64,000 nucleotides of DNA, from assembly GCF_047946665.1 (NCBI RefSeq), contig NZ_CP172312.1, positions 2,108,001 to 2,172,000 of the forward strand. The letters are read 5' to 3'. How positions within the stretch are numbered: position 1 is the stretch's first letter; each line of letters begins with the position of its first letter. Origin of the DNA: Allohahella sp002354735 (lineage in GTDB: Bacteria > Pseudomonadota > Gammaproteobacteria > Pseudomonadales > Oleiphilaceae). Positions 8,204 through 16,237 of the stretch are shown here, in pieces. The notes under the pieces are model-generated. The model was given only the letters and a program-made list of their open reading frames with translations. It did not search any database and was not told the origin of the DNA. Both the position numbers and the translations under genes were made by a program.

Positions 8204-9607
8204 TTAGAGCTGCAGTTCGTCCAGCATCTCTGACGGCACCTCGATCACCAGCTCAGTACCCCCTCGACGCTCGCCGGTATTCGAAGCTGTATCTTCAGAA
8301 CCGCTTATCCTGCTGGCGCGAATCTGTATGCCAAGCAGCCTTGCAAGTTCTGTAGCCGTCACCAATCCCAGGCCGGTGCCCTTGGCATTGGCAAAAAACT
8401 CGCTGCGATCTTCAGGTGGGTCATTGATATGCGCAATGAGCTCCTTGCTGAGCCCGGTGCCGTTATCGCAGATTGCAAGGATGAGCTTATCGCCACGCGT
8501 CCGGGGCAGTCGCACCTTCAGCTCGTGTCTGGTCGCACGGGCGTGCTTGACTGCATTATCCATCAGGTTGCTGCAGATACGCTCGAACAGACCGCGATCG
8601 GAGGCCAGCATGACGTCTGCCGCGCCGTCTCCTGGACTCTCGAGACTGAAAATGAAGCTGGGGAACTCTGCGCGTAAGCCCTCAAGCACTTCGCTCAGCT
8701 GGAAGCGCTGCAGCGCCGGACTGATAACGCCCAGTTCCAGACTGCTGAGATCCAGAAACGAGCGAAGTTGACGCTGCAGTAGATCGCTCGACAACTTCAG
8801 GTGCTGAACGATCATGAGCAACTCGTCGGTCCTCGGGCTACTCATTGTGTCGGCAGCACCGTTTTGCTGCTGTGGCGAAGGCTGTGTTTCCGGGAGCGCG
8901 CGGACCTGGTCACCCAGCCCACTGAGCAGCAACTGTATCGCGCCGAGCGGTTGACGAAGGTCATGACTGGCCGAGGCGAGGAACCTGGTCTTGCTGCGAT
9001 TATCCTGTACGGCTCGTTTCCGCGCCGACTCGATGTAGCACAGCTGACGGAAGTTCTGCCGCGCCGAGCGCTCCAGCAGAACAGCACCGATCACGCCCAG
9101 CACATTGGCACTGAGCAGGAAGTACGCTTCGAGTAGCCACGAAATATGCGCAAAATCGTAGGCCCATGCCAGGGCCAGGTAGACGAGCGTATAGGTGAAG
9201 GAGATCAGCGAGGTCAGTAACACCGGCAGCGCGATCAGGTAATAACCGAAGGCCAGTGCGAGAAAGAGCCCGTCGTAAGGTACCGGAACCTCTTTCATGT
9301 GACTGATCGTAATAACAGCGACCACGCTCAGTCCAGCGGCCAGATAGCTTCCGGCATAGACCGTCATGAATCGTTCATAAGGCCAGTCACGGTGCTGTGC
9401 CCAGAGCACCAGTAGCATGCAGGGTGTGACAACGAGCAGACGCAGGGACACCGTGAGTGCCGCTACGCGAGCCGGGAAGATGAGATAGTCCAGCACGCTG
9501 TAGATGATGAAAAACATCAATGCGGTGGCATAGACCAGGTTAAGCCTGCGCTTGATCTGCGCAAGTCTGTACTCGCGCCAATCGAGGACGGCAGCGGTAT
9601 CCTTCAC
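8204..9607 (-). CDS. Membrane sensor histidine kinase
   Basis: The 467-residue protein starts with about six hydrophobic segments (residues roughly 25-180) and no large periplasmic loop, so it probably senses something within the membrane. The H-box is FLASASHDLRQPL with phospho-acceptor H215. A low-complexity Gln/Pro insertion follows within the dimerisation region. The ATPase domain has the N-box SNLMDNAVKHA, G1 box ICDNGTGL and G2 box GTGLGLV. There is no receiver or HPt domain. The start is a GTG with AGAGAG about 8 bp upstream. It faces the response-regulator gene tail to tail, an uncommon arrangement for a two-component pair. The signal is unknown. Confidence 0.87.
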   Translation of the reverse strand: MKDTAAVLDWREYRLAQIKRRLNLVYATALMFFIIYSVLDYLIFPARVAALTVSLRLLVVTPCMLLVLWAQHRDWPYERFMTVYAGSYLAAGLSVVAVITISHMKEVPVPYDGLFLALAFGYYLIALPVLLTSLISFTYTLVYLALAWAYDFAHISWLLEAYFLLSANVLGVIGAVLLERSARQNFRQLCYIESARKRAVQDNRSKTRFLASASHDLRQPLGAIQLLLSGLGDQVRALPETQPSPQQQNGAADTMSSPRTDELLMIVQHLKLSSDLLQRQLRSFLDLSSLELGVISPALQRFQLSEVLEGLRAEFPSFIFSLESPGDGAADVMLASDRGLFERICSNLMDNAVKHARATRHELKVRLPRTRGDKLILAICDNGTGLSKELIAHINDPPEDRSEFFANAKGTGLGLVTATELARLLGIQIRASRISGSEDTASNTGERRGGTELVIEVPSEMLDELQL

Positions 9608-9672
9608 ACATGTACTCTCTTATTGTTAGTTTATGCAGATACCGGTCTTGCGGCACCCGATGTCCGGTCTTC

Positions 9673-11973
9673 CTAGTGCGCCCCGGCTCTTATCAGACCG
9701 CCGAGCCCATGCTGTTCAAGCACCTCGGTCAATCGCTGACGGATGGCAGACTCCGTCTTCATCATCTGGACTTCATTCCACACCGACACGGCTACTGACT
9801 GCGGAATGCTTCTGATAACCCACTTTGTTTTCGGCAAGGTGTAGGCCGACATGCTCAGTTGATCGATCCCCATTCCCATCAGCAAAATAACGGCAGCTGG
9901 ATCGGCGGCCATTTCGCCACAGAGGCTCGTCGGCAAGCCGAGCGCCTTCGCCTGCGATACGACAGATTTCAGCCCCCGCAATACCGACGGCTGGAACCAG
10001 CTGTAAAGCTGGGACACCTTGACGTTGTTGCGATCAACGGCCAACAGATACTGGGTAAAGTCATTACTGCCAATGGATATGAAGTCGATATGCTCGGCAA
10101 GCTGATCGAGAATCAGCATCGCGGACGGCACCTCGATCATGATACCCAACTTCGGCAGGCTGACTTCATAGCCCTCACTCTCGAGCTGCAGTACTGCCTC
10201 GGTCAGCAGCTGCCTGAACTCGAGCACTTCATCTAGCCGGCTGATCATTGGCAAGAGCAGACTGAGGTTATCCAGCCCGATATTCGCTCGCAGCATTGCC
10301 CTGATCTGCGAGAGAAAGATGCTCGAGTTATCGAGCGTGAAACGTATGCCCCGCCAGCCAAGGAAAGGATTGTCTTCAGTGAAGACGAAGTAAGGCAGAT
10401 TTTTGTCCCCACCGATATCCAGCGTTCGCATGCAAACGGGTTTGGGATGATAAGCCTCGAGAACCGGCCGATAGATTTCAACCTGCTCGCCTTCAGATGG
10501 AAACGACTCATGCATCATGAAGGGTATTTCGGAGCGATACAGCCCTATACCTTGCGCGCCTCGGGAGAGCCCAGGCGTGATGTCAGCCAGCAAGCCCGTA
10601 TTGGCCATGAGCGTTACGGCCGTACCATCCGGGGTCTCTGCCGGAAGGTCGCGAAGCGCATCCAGCCCCTTGAGGAGCGCGGATTCCTGGGTGAGGAGCT
10701 TGCGGTACTCACGCTGCAACTGCTCGACCGGCTTGAAAATGACGATGGCGCGGTAGCCGTCGAGGATAGTTTCTGCCTTGTCTATGCGGTTTGGATCCAG
10801 CTCACCAACGCCGAGCACGGCCGGTACGCCCAGCGCATTGGCCAATATCGCCAGATGGGACAGCGCAGAGCCTTTGGTACAGACGATGCCTGCCAGCTGC
10901 TCCGTCGGAAACTCAGCGATGTCACTGATACTGAGATCAGAGCCGACCAGTATCGTCGGCCCCGCTACTCCCGCGATATCATCCTCTTCGCCACGAAGCT
11001 GGGCATAGACGCGCTGGCCAATGTGGAGGATATCTTCAGCCTTTGCCTTGAGATAATCATCTTCCATGGTCTCAAAGGCCCGCGCATGATTCTTTACGGT
11101 CTTGCGCAGAGCGGTCGCCGCAGTCCAACCAGCCTTGATATAGGTCTCTATTTCGTCGGCAAGGCTGCGATCTTCCAGAATCATGCGGTACATGCCGTAG
11201 AGTGCGAGCACATCCTTCGGCAGATTGCCGCGCATGCGCTCCTTCTGTTCCTTCAGGTCTTCCTTGGCGGCTGCAAGCGCCACCCTGAAACGTTCGACCT
11301 CGGCATCCCGATCTGCATCCCTGTCGGACGAGACATCGGCCAGCCTGGTGTCGACGATCCCAGCCAGCGTGTGCTTGCGCTTCAACCACAGCGCCTTACC
11401 CATGGCAAGACCACTGGCGCCTTTGACGCCACGAAAGCGTATGTTGACATCCGGCACACGCTCATCGCGCAGATGCAGGTCACCGTTATCCAGCGACTGG
11501 TCGAGCGGTCCGGCCAGCTGAGCAGCGATGGTAATCGCAAACGCTTCCTGCTCGAGGGTGAATTTTTCAGCAGCGTGCTTCTGGATGGTCAGCACGCCGA
11601 TCAGCTTGCGGAAATGGACGATGGGCGTGCCGAGGAATGACTCGAACGCCTGCTCGCCGGTCTGGGGGAAAAATACGAAATTCGGATGCTTCGATGCGCG
11701 CTCGACGTTCAGCAGCGCCTGATGTTCAGCAATGTAGCCAACCAGGCCCTCACCCCGTGGCAGACGCACCTGGTTGATGGCACTCTTGTCCAGGCCCTCA
11801 GTAGCCTTGAGCACAAAACAATCTTCAACTGCATCAAGCAGATAGATACTGCAGACCTCAGCCTTCAGGGCCAGGCGGACACGCGAGACGATCAATTCGA
11901 GGAGCTGACCCGGCTCGTCCAGATCGGCTGCCACCTGGAATATTTCTCTGAGGGTATTCAACGGCTCTAGCAT
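9673..11973 (-). CDS. ptsP: Phosphoenolpyruvate-protein phosphotransferase PtsP (enzyme I-Ntr)
   Basis: PtsP starts the nitrogen-related PTS by passing phosphate from PEP to the HPr-like protein NPr. The 766-residue length fits. An N-terminal GAF domain (about 1-165) precedes the enzyme I body. The phosphorylated histidine is H373 in GSALSHLAILANALGVPAVL, and the PEP-binding C-terminal Cys is C685 in LCGEMAADP. In many gammaproteobacteria rppH (nudH) sits just upstream; here it does not. The ATG at 11973 is clear. The gene stands alone, 65 bp beyond the histidine kinase start, and reads away from tRNA-Arg. Confidence 0.95.
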   Translation of the reverse strand: MLEPLNTLREIFQVAADLDEPGQLLELIVSRVRLALKAEVCSIYLLDAVEDCFVLKATEGLDKSAINQVRLPRGEGLVGYIAEHQALLNVERASKHPNFVFFPQTGEQAFESFLGTPIVHFRKLIGVLTIQKHAAEKFTLEQEAFAITIAAQLAGPLDQSLDNGDLHLRDERVPDVNIRFRGVKGASGLAMGKALWLKRKHTLAGIVDTRLADVSSDRDADRDAEVERFRVALAAAKEDLKEQKERMRGNLPKDVLALYGMYRMILEDRSLADEIETYIKAGWTAATALRKTVKNHARAFETMEDDYLKAKAEDILHIGQRVYAQLRGEEDDIAGVAGPTILVGSDLSISDIAEFPTEQLAGIVCTKGSALSHLAILANALGVPAVLGVGELDPNRIDKAETILDGYRAIVIFKPVEQLQREYRKLLTQESALLKGLDALRDLPAETPDGTAVTLMANTGLLADITPGLSRGAQGIGLYRSEIPFMMHESFPSEGEQVEIYRPVLEAYHPKPVCMRTLDIGGDKNLPYFVFTEDNPFLGWRGIRFTLDNSSIFLSQIRAMLRANIGLDNLSLLLPMISRLDEVLEFRQLLTEAVLQLESEGYEVSLPKLGIMIEVPSAMLILDQLAEHIDFISIGSNDFTQYLLAVDRNNVKVSQLYSWFQPSVLRGLKSVVSQAKALGLPTSLCGEMAADPAAVILLMGMGIDQLSMSAYTLPKTKWVIRSIPQSVAVSVWNEVQMMKTESAIRQRLTEVLEQHGLGGLIRAGAH

Positions 11974-12102
11974 AAAACGGGTATTCCGGATCTAGACGGC
12001 GGCGAGGACCCTAGACTAGCAAGAAATGCCTTGCCTGAATACTTATCGGCGGCATCCGCGCCCGCCAGAGGCGAATTTAGCGGATTAGCGATGCATCGGC
12101 GA

Positions 12103-12130
12103 TTGCCATAAGTTTGAAGTCTGTTACAAT
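12103..12130 (+). promoter_or_regulatory. Sigma-70 promoter for tRNA-Arg(TCG)
   Basis: TTGCCA, a 16-bp spacer and TACAAT place a start near 12137, about 60 bp upstream of the mature tRNA end at 12197. The position and match to consensus are good for a stable-RNA promoter. Confidence 0.6.
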
Positions 12131-12196
12131 CCACGCTGCCCAAGAGGGTGTGCTACCCGGAAGCGTTCACAAGAAGCTGGTGGTAGTGCCTTTTAA

Positions 12197-12273
12197 GGGT
12201 CTGTAGCTCAATTGGATAGAGTAGTGGCCTTCGAAGCCATTGGTTGCAGGTTCGAGTCCTGCCAGGCCCACCA
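12197..12273 (+). tRNA. tRNA-Arg (anticodon TCG)
   Basis: The 77-nt cloverleaf folds fully. The acceptor arm GGGTCTG pairs with CAGGCCC. The anticodon loop CTTCGAA on a 5-bp stem gives anticodon TCG (codon CGA). The T arm contains TTCGAGT. The CCA end is encoded (12271-12273). It stands alone, and the photolyase gene ends 16 bp beyond it on the other strand. Confidence 0.96.
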
Positions 12274-12289
12274 TTATTGCCCTTCCTGA

Positions 12290-13672
12290 TTATTCTTGTT
12301 GTTCCTGAGTCTGCCAGCGCATGATGAAGCGCCCTTCGGGATCATAACGCTCAGCCTGCTCATGCAGGTTGAAACGCCGTTGCCCGTGCGGGTCTGTGCC
12401 GACGCCAGCCAGATACTGCCAATTACCCCAGTTATTCGCCACGTCGTAATCGACAAGCCATTGCTCGAACCAGGCAGCGCCATATCGCCAGTCCACCTGT
12501 AATTCATTGACCAGGCAACTCGCGACAAGTTGGCGCGCGCGGTTCGACATCCAGCCAGTGAACTTCAGTTGCCGCATGGCGGCGTTGACGATCGGCCACT
12601 CTGTGCTGCCCTCGCACCAGGATTTGAATGCCTGCGGGTAGAACGTGGTCAGCTTGCGCTTCTGCTGGATACCCTTCTTCAGAAAAAGTCTTCGGCCGTA
12701 TTTGTAGAGCAACCACTGGTAGTATTCACGCCACAGTAGTTCGAAGTAGAGCCAGTCAGTGGAATCGTTATTACCGTGAGCCAACTCAAATCTGCTTATG
12801 GCTTCGGCGACCTGTACCGGCGATAGACATCCAGCGGCCAGCCATGGCGAGAGCTTCGACGAGAAGTCCCAGCCATCGAGCCCGTTTCTCGTGGCCTTGT
12901 AGCGGCTGATCAGCCTGCTCTGTACCGTATAATAATCAAGCTGGGCCTTGGCAGCTCCGACGCCGCCCTTGAGACGATCGGTCAATTCGGCGACGGGCTC
13001 TTCAAGCCCCGCTGGTATGGCTGGTTTGGACAGCTGGGGAATATCTGGCGGGCTGCCGTCTGATATGCGTCTTCGGAGTAGCAGGCTGCCGTCGTCGATC
13101 TTGACGACGCACAGAGGCATCAGGCTCTCGAGCACCGCGGCCCGGCCGGCCGAGGGTAGTTTTCCGAGCGTGCTCTGGTTTCGAGCCTTGCGACCTTCCA
13201 CCGCTGTTTTGAAGCGCGTGAATTCATCAGGCATTTCAGCCAGCTCGAAGGGCAACTGTTCCGGTTCAAACAGGGTGCTGCCGAACTCTTCGATTAATCC
13301 GAGGTCTGGAAAATAGGCGCGGGTTGCTTCTATCGTGGCATTTTCATACGGACCCGGGTGTGCGCTGAGGCCAAGCGTCGTGGCTCCCGTGGCTGCAAGC
13401 AGCTGCGGCAGCAGGCGCCGGGGCTGACCGTAGAACACATGGAGCACCTGCCCTACCCGATGCAGCTCCGTATCGAGCGCAAATAGTGTCTCAAGCAGAA
13501 AGCGCCAGCGATGACAGCCGATGCGACGCAACTGCAACTCTGCGTGCGTAAAGAGTGCTGCATCGATGAAATAAACGCAGTAGAGGTGATCGACCTGGCG
13601 AGCTGTGCGCTGCAGTGCCGGATTGTCGTCAAGCCGCAGGTCGTTCTGGAACAGAAAGAGCCCGGTGATCAC
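12290..13672 (-). CDS. DASH-type cryptochrome/photolyase
   Basis: The 460-residue protein has the N-terminal photolyase domain (GLFLFQNDLRLDDNPAL) and the C-terminal FAD-binding domain. The segment ISRYKATRNGLDGWDFSSK then LSPWLAAGCLSP is characteristic of the DASH subfamily, as are WREYYQWLLYKYG and NNWGNWQYLAGVGTDP. DASH enzymes bind FAD and a folate antenna and repair cyclobutane dimers in single-stranded DNA. The open frame extends upstream to 13888, but that part overlaps the synthase gene out of frame. I chose the GTG at 13672, where the fold begins. It is probably co-transcribed with the upstream synthase gene. The function could be repair or light signalling. Confidence 0.9.
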   Translation of the reverse strand: MITGLFLFQNDLRLDDNPALQRTARQVDHLYCVYFIDAALFTHAELQLRRIGCHRWRFLLETLFALDTELHRVGQVLHVFYGQPRRLLPQLLAATGATTLGLSAHPGPYENATIEATRAYFPDLGLIEEFGSTLFEPEQLPFELAEMPDEFTRFKTAVEGRKARNQSTLGKLPSAGRAAVLESLMPLCVVKIDDGSLLLRRRISDGSPPDIPQLSKPAIPAGLEEPVAELTDRLKGGVGAAKAQLDYYTVQSRLISRYKATRNGLDGWDFSSKLSPWLAAGCLSPVQVAEAISRFELAHGNNDSTDWLYFELLWREYYQWLLYKYGRRLFLKKGIQQKRKLTTFYPQAFKSWCEGSTEWPIVNAAMRQLKFTGWMSNRARQLVASCLVNELQVDWRYGAAWFEQWLVDYDVANNWGNWQYLAGVGTDPHGQRRFNLHEQAERYDPEGRFIMRWQTQEQQE

Positions 13673-13710
13673 AGCGGCCGCCCGTTGGGCGAGAGGTCGT
13701 AGTGGCGCAT
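13669..13710 (-). CDS. Possible 13-codon coupling peptide between synthase and photolyase genes
   Basis: An ATG overlaps the synthase stop as TGATG and opens a 13-codon frame. Its TGA overlaps the photolyase GTG start (sequence GTGA). The photolyase start has no clear Shine-Dalgarno sequence, so ribosomes could be handed across by this relay. The peptide itself (MRHYDLSPNGRPL) has no recognisable function. The overlap geometry is seen directly; the coupling role is inferred. Confidence 0.3.
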   Translation of the reverse strand: MRHYDLSPNGRPL

Positions 13711-15422
13711 CAGGCGAGGAGACAGATGCGTTCGGACAGCTCGTTGGTAAACACGCGGGTGTTCTCGGAGTAGTCGATTGGCACGTCGAGGATGTGCACG
13801 CCACCCACCTTGAAGCAGTGCTCGAGCAAGGGCACGATATCTGCCGCGGCTTCGACTCTATGCCCTTCAGCGCCATAGGCTTCGGCATACTTCACGAAAT
13901 CGGGGTTACCAAAGCTCAAGCCAAAATCTTCGAAGCCTTCCTGAGATTGCTTCCATTTGATCATGCCGTAGGCTGAATCGTTGACGATGAGCACCACGAG
14001 ATTGAGCTTCAGACGCACAGCGGTCTCCATTTCCTGGCTATTCATCATGAAGCCGCCGTCGCCGCAGATCGCGAGCACAGGGGTCGTCGGATTGAGGTAG
14101 GCCGCCATCATGGCGCTGGGCAGGCCGGCGCCCATACTGGCGAGCGCGTTGTCCAGCAGAACCGTGTTGGCCTTGTGAGCCTTGTAGTTCCTTGCGAACC
14201 AGATCTTGTACATGCCATTGTCCAGCGCAATCACACCCTCGTCCGGTATGACCTTGCGCACATCGGCGACCAGGCGCTGAGGCAGCACCGGGAAGGCGTC
14301 GGAGTCGCAGCGCTCCCTGATCTGGCGCTCGACCTCCACCTTCACCTTCTCGAAATAGCTCAGATCATGCTCGATAGCATGAGACTGGTTGACACGTGCA
14401 GCCGCCAGACTCCGCTCCAGATCCTGCAATGAATTCGCAATGTCCCCGACGACCTCGACCTGCGGAAAATATACACGGTGGACATCAGCAGGACTGAAAT
14501 TGATGTGGATGACTTTCTTGCCACCCGGCTCCATGAAGAAAGGTGGCTTCTCGACGACGTCATGACCCACATTGATGATGAGATCGGCATAGTCGATGGC
14601 GCAGTGCACGTAGTCTCCACTGGAAAGTGCGGCTGTACCAAGGAAGCGCTGGTGACGTTCGTCCACCACGCCCTTCCCCATCTGGGTATCGAAGAAGTAC
14701 AGACCTGAGGACTCGATGAAGCTCAGCAGCGCATCCGAGACGCGCTTGCGGTTGGCGCCAGCACCGATGAGCACCAGCGGATGGCGACTTTCGGCGATGA
14801 GTCTGACGGCTTCTTCGATACTGGCGCTACTGGCCGACGGTCGCCGCACAAAGCTGCGCTCGAAGATGTGTACATCACGGTCCGGCAGCTCTTTGGCGAT
14901 ATCTTCCGGCAGTTCCAGGTGAACCGGGCCAGGTCGCTCGTCTTCGGCCAGGCGAAAAGCCTCCCTGATACGCGCCGGAATATTATTCGCGTTGATCAAC
15001 TGATGCGTGAACTTGGTCAGGGGCATCATCATGCCCACTGTGTCGATGATCTGAAACAGGCCCTGCTTGGATTTCTTCACCGGCTTCTGCCCGGTGATCA
15101 TCAGCATCGGCATAGCGCCAAGTTTGGCGTAAGCCGCACCGGTAACCAGGTTAGTCGCGCCCGGGCCAAGCGTCGAAAGACAGACACCTATCTGGCCGGT
15201 CAAGCGCCCGTAAGTTGCAGCCATGAAAGCCGCTGCCTGCTCATGACGAACGAGAATCAGCTCGATACTGGATTTTCGAATCGACTCGAGCAGGTCGAGG
15301 TTTTCTTCGCCCGGCACACCGAGAATGAAGCATACACCTTCTTTCTCAAGCGCCTGAACGAAGAGGTCCGATGCCTTGATCTGCTGAACATCATTGGCTG
15401 AAACCGATATTTTCTCGCTCAC
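13710..15422 (-). CDS. Thiamine-diphosphate-dependent acetolactate-synthase-like enzyme
   Basis: The 570-residue product has the three ThDP-enzyme domains. The catalytic Glu lies in VRHEQAAAFMA near the N-terminus. The ThDP/Mg motif runs from GDGGFMMN to the VNDSAYG turn near the C-terminus. Overall it resembles acetolactate synthase large or catabolic subunits, which condense two pyruvates to acetolactate. No small regulatory subunit (IlvH/IlvN) and no acetolactate decarboxylase are next to it, so the exact reaction is open. Other decarboxylases of this superfamily are possible. GGAGG sits 6 bp before the GTG at 15422, which defines the start inside a longer open frame. The photolyase gene follows downstream. 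Confidence 0.8.
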   Translation of the reverse strand: MSEKISVSANDVQQIKASDLFVQALEKEGVCFILGVPGEENLDLLESIRKSSIELILVRHEQAAAFMAATYGRLTGQIGVCLSTLGPGATNLVTGAAYAKLGAMPMLMITGQKPVKKSKQGLFQIIDTVGMMMPLTKFTHQLINANNIPARIREAFRLAEDERPGPVHLELPEDIAKELPDRDVHIFERSFVRRPSASSASIEEAVRLIAESRHPLVLIGAGANRKRVSDALLSFIESSGLYFFDTQMGKGVVDERHQRFLGTAALSSGDYVHCAIDYADLIINVGHDVVEKPPFFMEPGGKKVIHINFSPADVHRVYFPQVEVVGDIANSLQDLERSLAAARVNQSHAIEHDLSYFEKVKVEVERQIRERCDSDAFPVLPQRLVADVRKVIPDEGVIALDNGMYKIWFARNYKAHKANTVLLDNALASMGAGLPSAMMAAYLNPTTPVLAICGDGGFMMNSQEMETAVRLKLNLVVLIVNDSAYGMIKWKQSQEGFEDFGLSFGNPDFVKYAEAYGAEGHRVEAAADIVPLLEHCFKVGGVHILDVPIDYSENTRVFTNELSERICLLA

Positions 15423-15467
15423 TTGGCCCTCCGGTACAGGTAAAACGCTTCGATCCTGAAGGTACAG

Positions 15468-15496
15468 CAAATATTTACGAGCGTCATCAGTGTCAA
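15468..15496 (-). promoter_or_regulatory. Sigma-70-like promoter for the acetolactate-synthase-like gene
   Basis: On the minus strand a consensus -35 TTGACA is followed by a 17-bp spacer and TATTTG. The predicted start would give a leader of about 40 nt before the GTG at 15422. The -35 is perfect; the -10 is weak. Confidence 0.45.
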
Positions 15497-15623
15497 ATAT
15501 CGGGCGAGACGCTTTGTAAAAATGGCTTATTGTCAGCCGCCAGGGTGGACTGTATTTACGATTTTACAATTGTTACAGCTTGAGATTCGCTTGCGCCATC
15601 ATCGACCGACAATGCTCCGCATC

Positions 15624-15714
15624 TTCGACAGAGAACCGCGAGCGTGCAAAAGCGTAAACCTCCAAAGGGGCCAGCGGGGAGCAGATACTCTCAGGCAAGG
15701 AAAACGGCCCCGAA
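15624..15714 (+). promoter_or_regulatory. Glycine-riboswitch-like aptamer core
   Basis: Three blocks appear in the order expected of a glycine aptamer: GAGA (15631-15634), CCAAAGGGGC (15662-15671) and CTCTCAGGCAA (15688-15698). TTCG (15624-15627) and CGAA (15711-15714) could close a short P1. Against it, the expected P2 and P3 helices are weak by eye, the post-core segment departs from the usual CAGGCAAAAGGAC, and only one aptamer is visible. ATACTCTC (15685-15692), inside the core, is exactly complementary to GAGAGTAT (15784-15791) at the ribosome-binding site of the next gene, a plausible translational switch. The ligand assignment is by resemblance only. Confidence 0.4.
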
Positions 15715-15734
15715 TTCATAATTTACCTTGAGAA

Positions 15735-15750
15735 TGGCACGCAACATGCT
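15735..15750 (+). promoter_or_regulatory. Sigma-54-like promoter element
   Basis: TGGCACG-N4-ATGCT has GG and GC dinucleotides exactly 10 bp apart, as in -24/-12 promoters, with one mismatch to TTGC. Transcription from it would begin near 15762, giving a short leader that lacks the riboswitch-like core. No enhancer-binding regulator gene is nearby. Confidence 0.3.
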
Positions 15751-15795
15751 GATATTCCGCGCGAACACCACTTCAACCTCAGGGAGAGTATGGTT

Positions 15796-16179
15796 ATGAA
15801 AGTATTAGATCCGAAAGTTCATGGAGTTCTCGATTATCTGCTCGCGATCGCATTTCTGATCGCACCAAGCGTCTTCAACTTCGTGGAAGTCGCCGCGACA
15901 TTATCCTATGTGATTGGTGTCGTGTATCTGTTGACTTCCATCATCACGAAATATCCGCTCGGCCTGGTCAAGCTTCTGCCGTTCCCGGTTCACGGTGTAT
16001 TGGAAGGCCTCATGGCTGCAGCCTGGATCGTATTCCCCTGGCTGTTTGGCTTTGCAGATGATGAGGCAGCGAGGAACTTTTTCATCATCGCTGGTGTAGG
16101 CTTGCTGATTGTCGTCGCGCTGACCGACTACAAAGGCATTCACGTCGAGCGCAGCCACGGCACACATGCGCGAGTTTAG
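15796..16179 (+). CDS. Small SPW-repeat-like four-helix membrane protein
   Basis: The 127-residue protein is almost entirely hydrophobic, with four predicted membrane helices. The short motif HGVLDY near the N-terminus and HGVLEGLMAAAWIVFPWLFG in the middle look like two related halves, which suits the SPW-repeat family of small integral membrane proteins. Function in this family is unknown. AGGGAG lies 9 bp before the ATG at 15796 and only 3 bp before the ATG at 15790, so I chose 15796. An intrinsic terminator follows, so the gene is monocistronic. Its leader carries the regulatory elements listed above. Confidence 0.7.
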   Translation: MKVLDPKVHGVLDYLLAIAFLIAPSVFNFVEVAATLSYVIGVVYLLTSIITKYPLGLVKLLPFPVHGVLEGLMAAAWIVFPWLFGFADDEAARNFFIIAGVGLLIVVALTDYKGIHVERSHGTHARV

Positions 16180-16199
16180 AACTGACAGACCGTAAGACC

Positions 16200-16225
16200 A
16201 AGGGCCCTCGAAGGGCCCTTTTTTA
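16200..16225 (+). terminator. Intrinsic terminator of the SPW-type gene
   Basis: AAGGGCCCT, a 3-nt loop and AGGGCCCTT form a perfect 9-bp stem followed by a run of T residues. It begins 20 bp after the stop codon at 16179. Confidence 0.9.
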
Positions 16226-16237
16226 TAGAGATGAGAC

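Larger units (their letters stand above)
15423..15795. other. 373-bp divergent leader region
   Basis: This region separates the synthase gene (leftward) from the SPW-type gene (rightward). It contains a sigma-70-like promoter for the synthase (15468-15496), a glycine-riboswitch-like core (15624-15714), a sigma-54-like element (15735-15750), and a purine-rich ribosome-binding region (15781-15788). No protein-coding frame here is convincing. Confidence 0.6.

Noticed and set aside
10447..11640. A 397-codon open frame on the plus strand
   Set aside because: It lies wholly antisense to ptsP, which has all expected motifs. The translated sequence has no family resemblance.
13673..13888. In-frame upstream extension of the photolyase
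   Set aside because: It overlaps the synthase gene in another frame and is Ser/Pro/Cys-rich without family similarity.
14781..15401. A 206-codon open frame on the plus strand
   Set aside because: It is antisense to the acetolactate-synthase-like gene.
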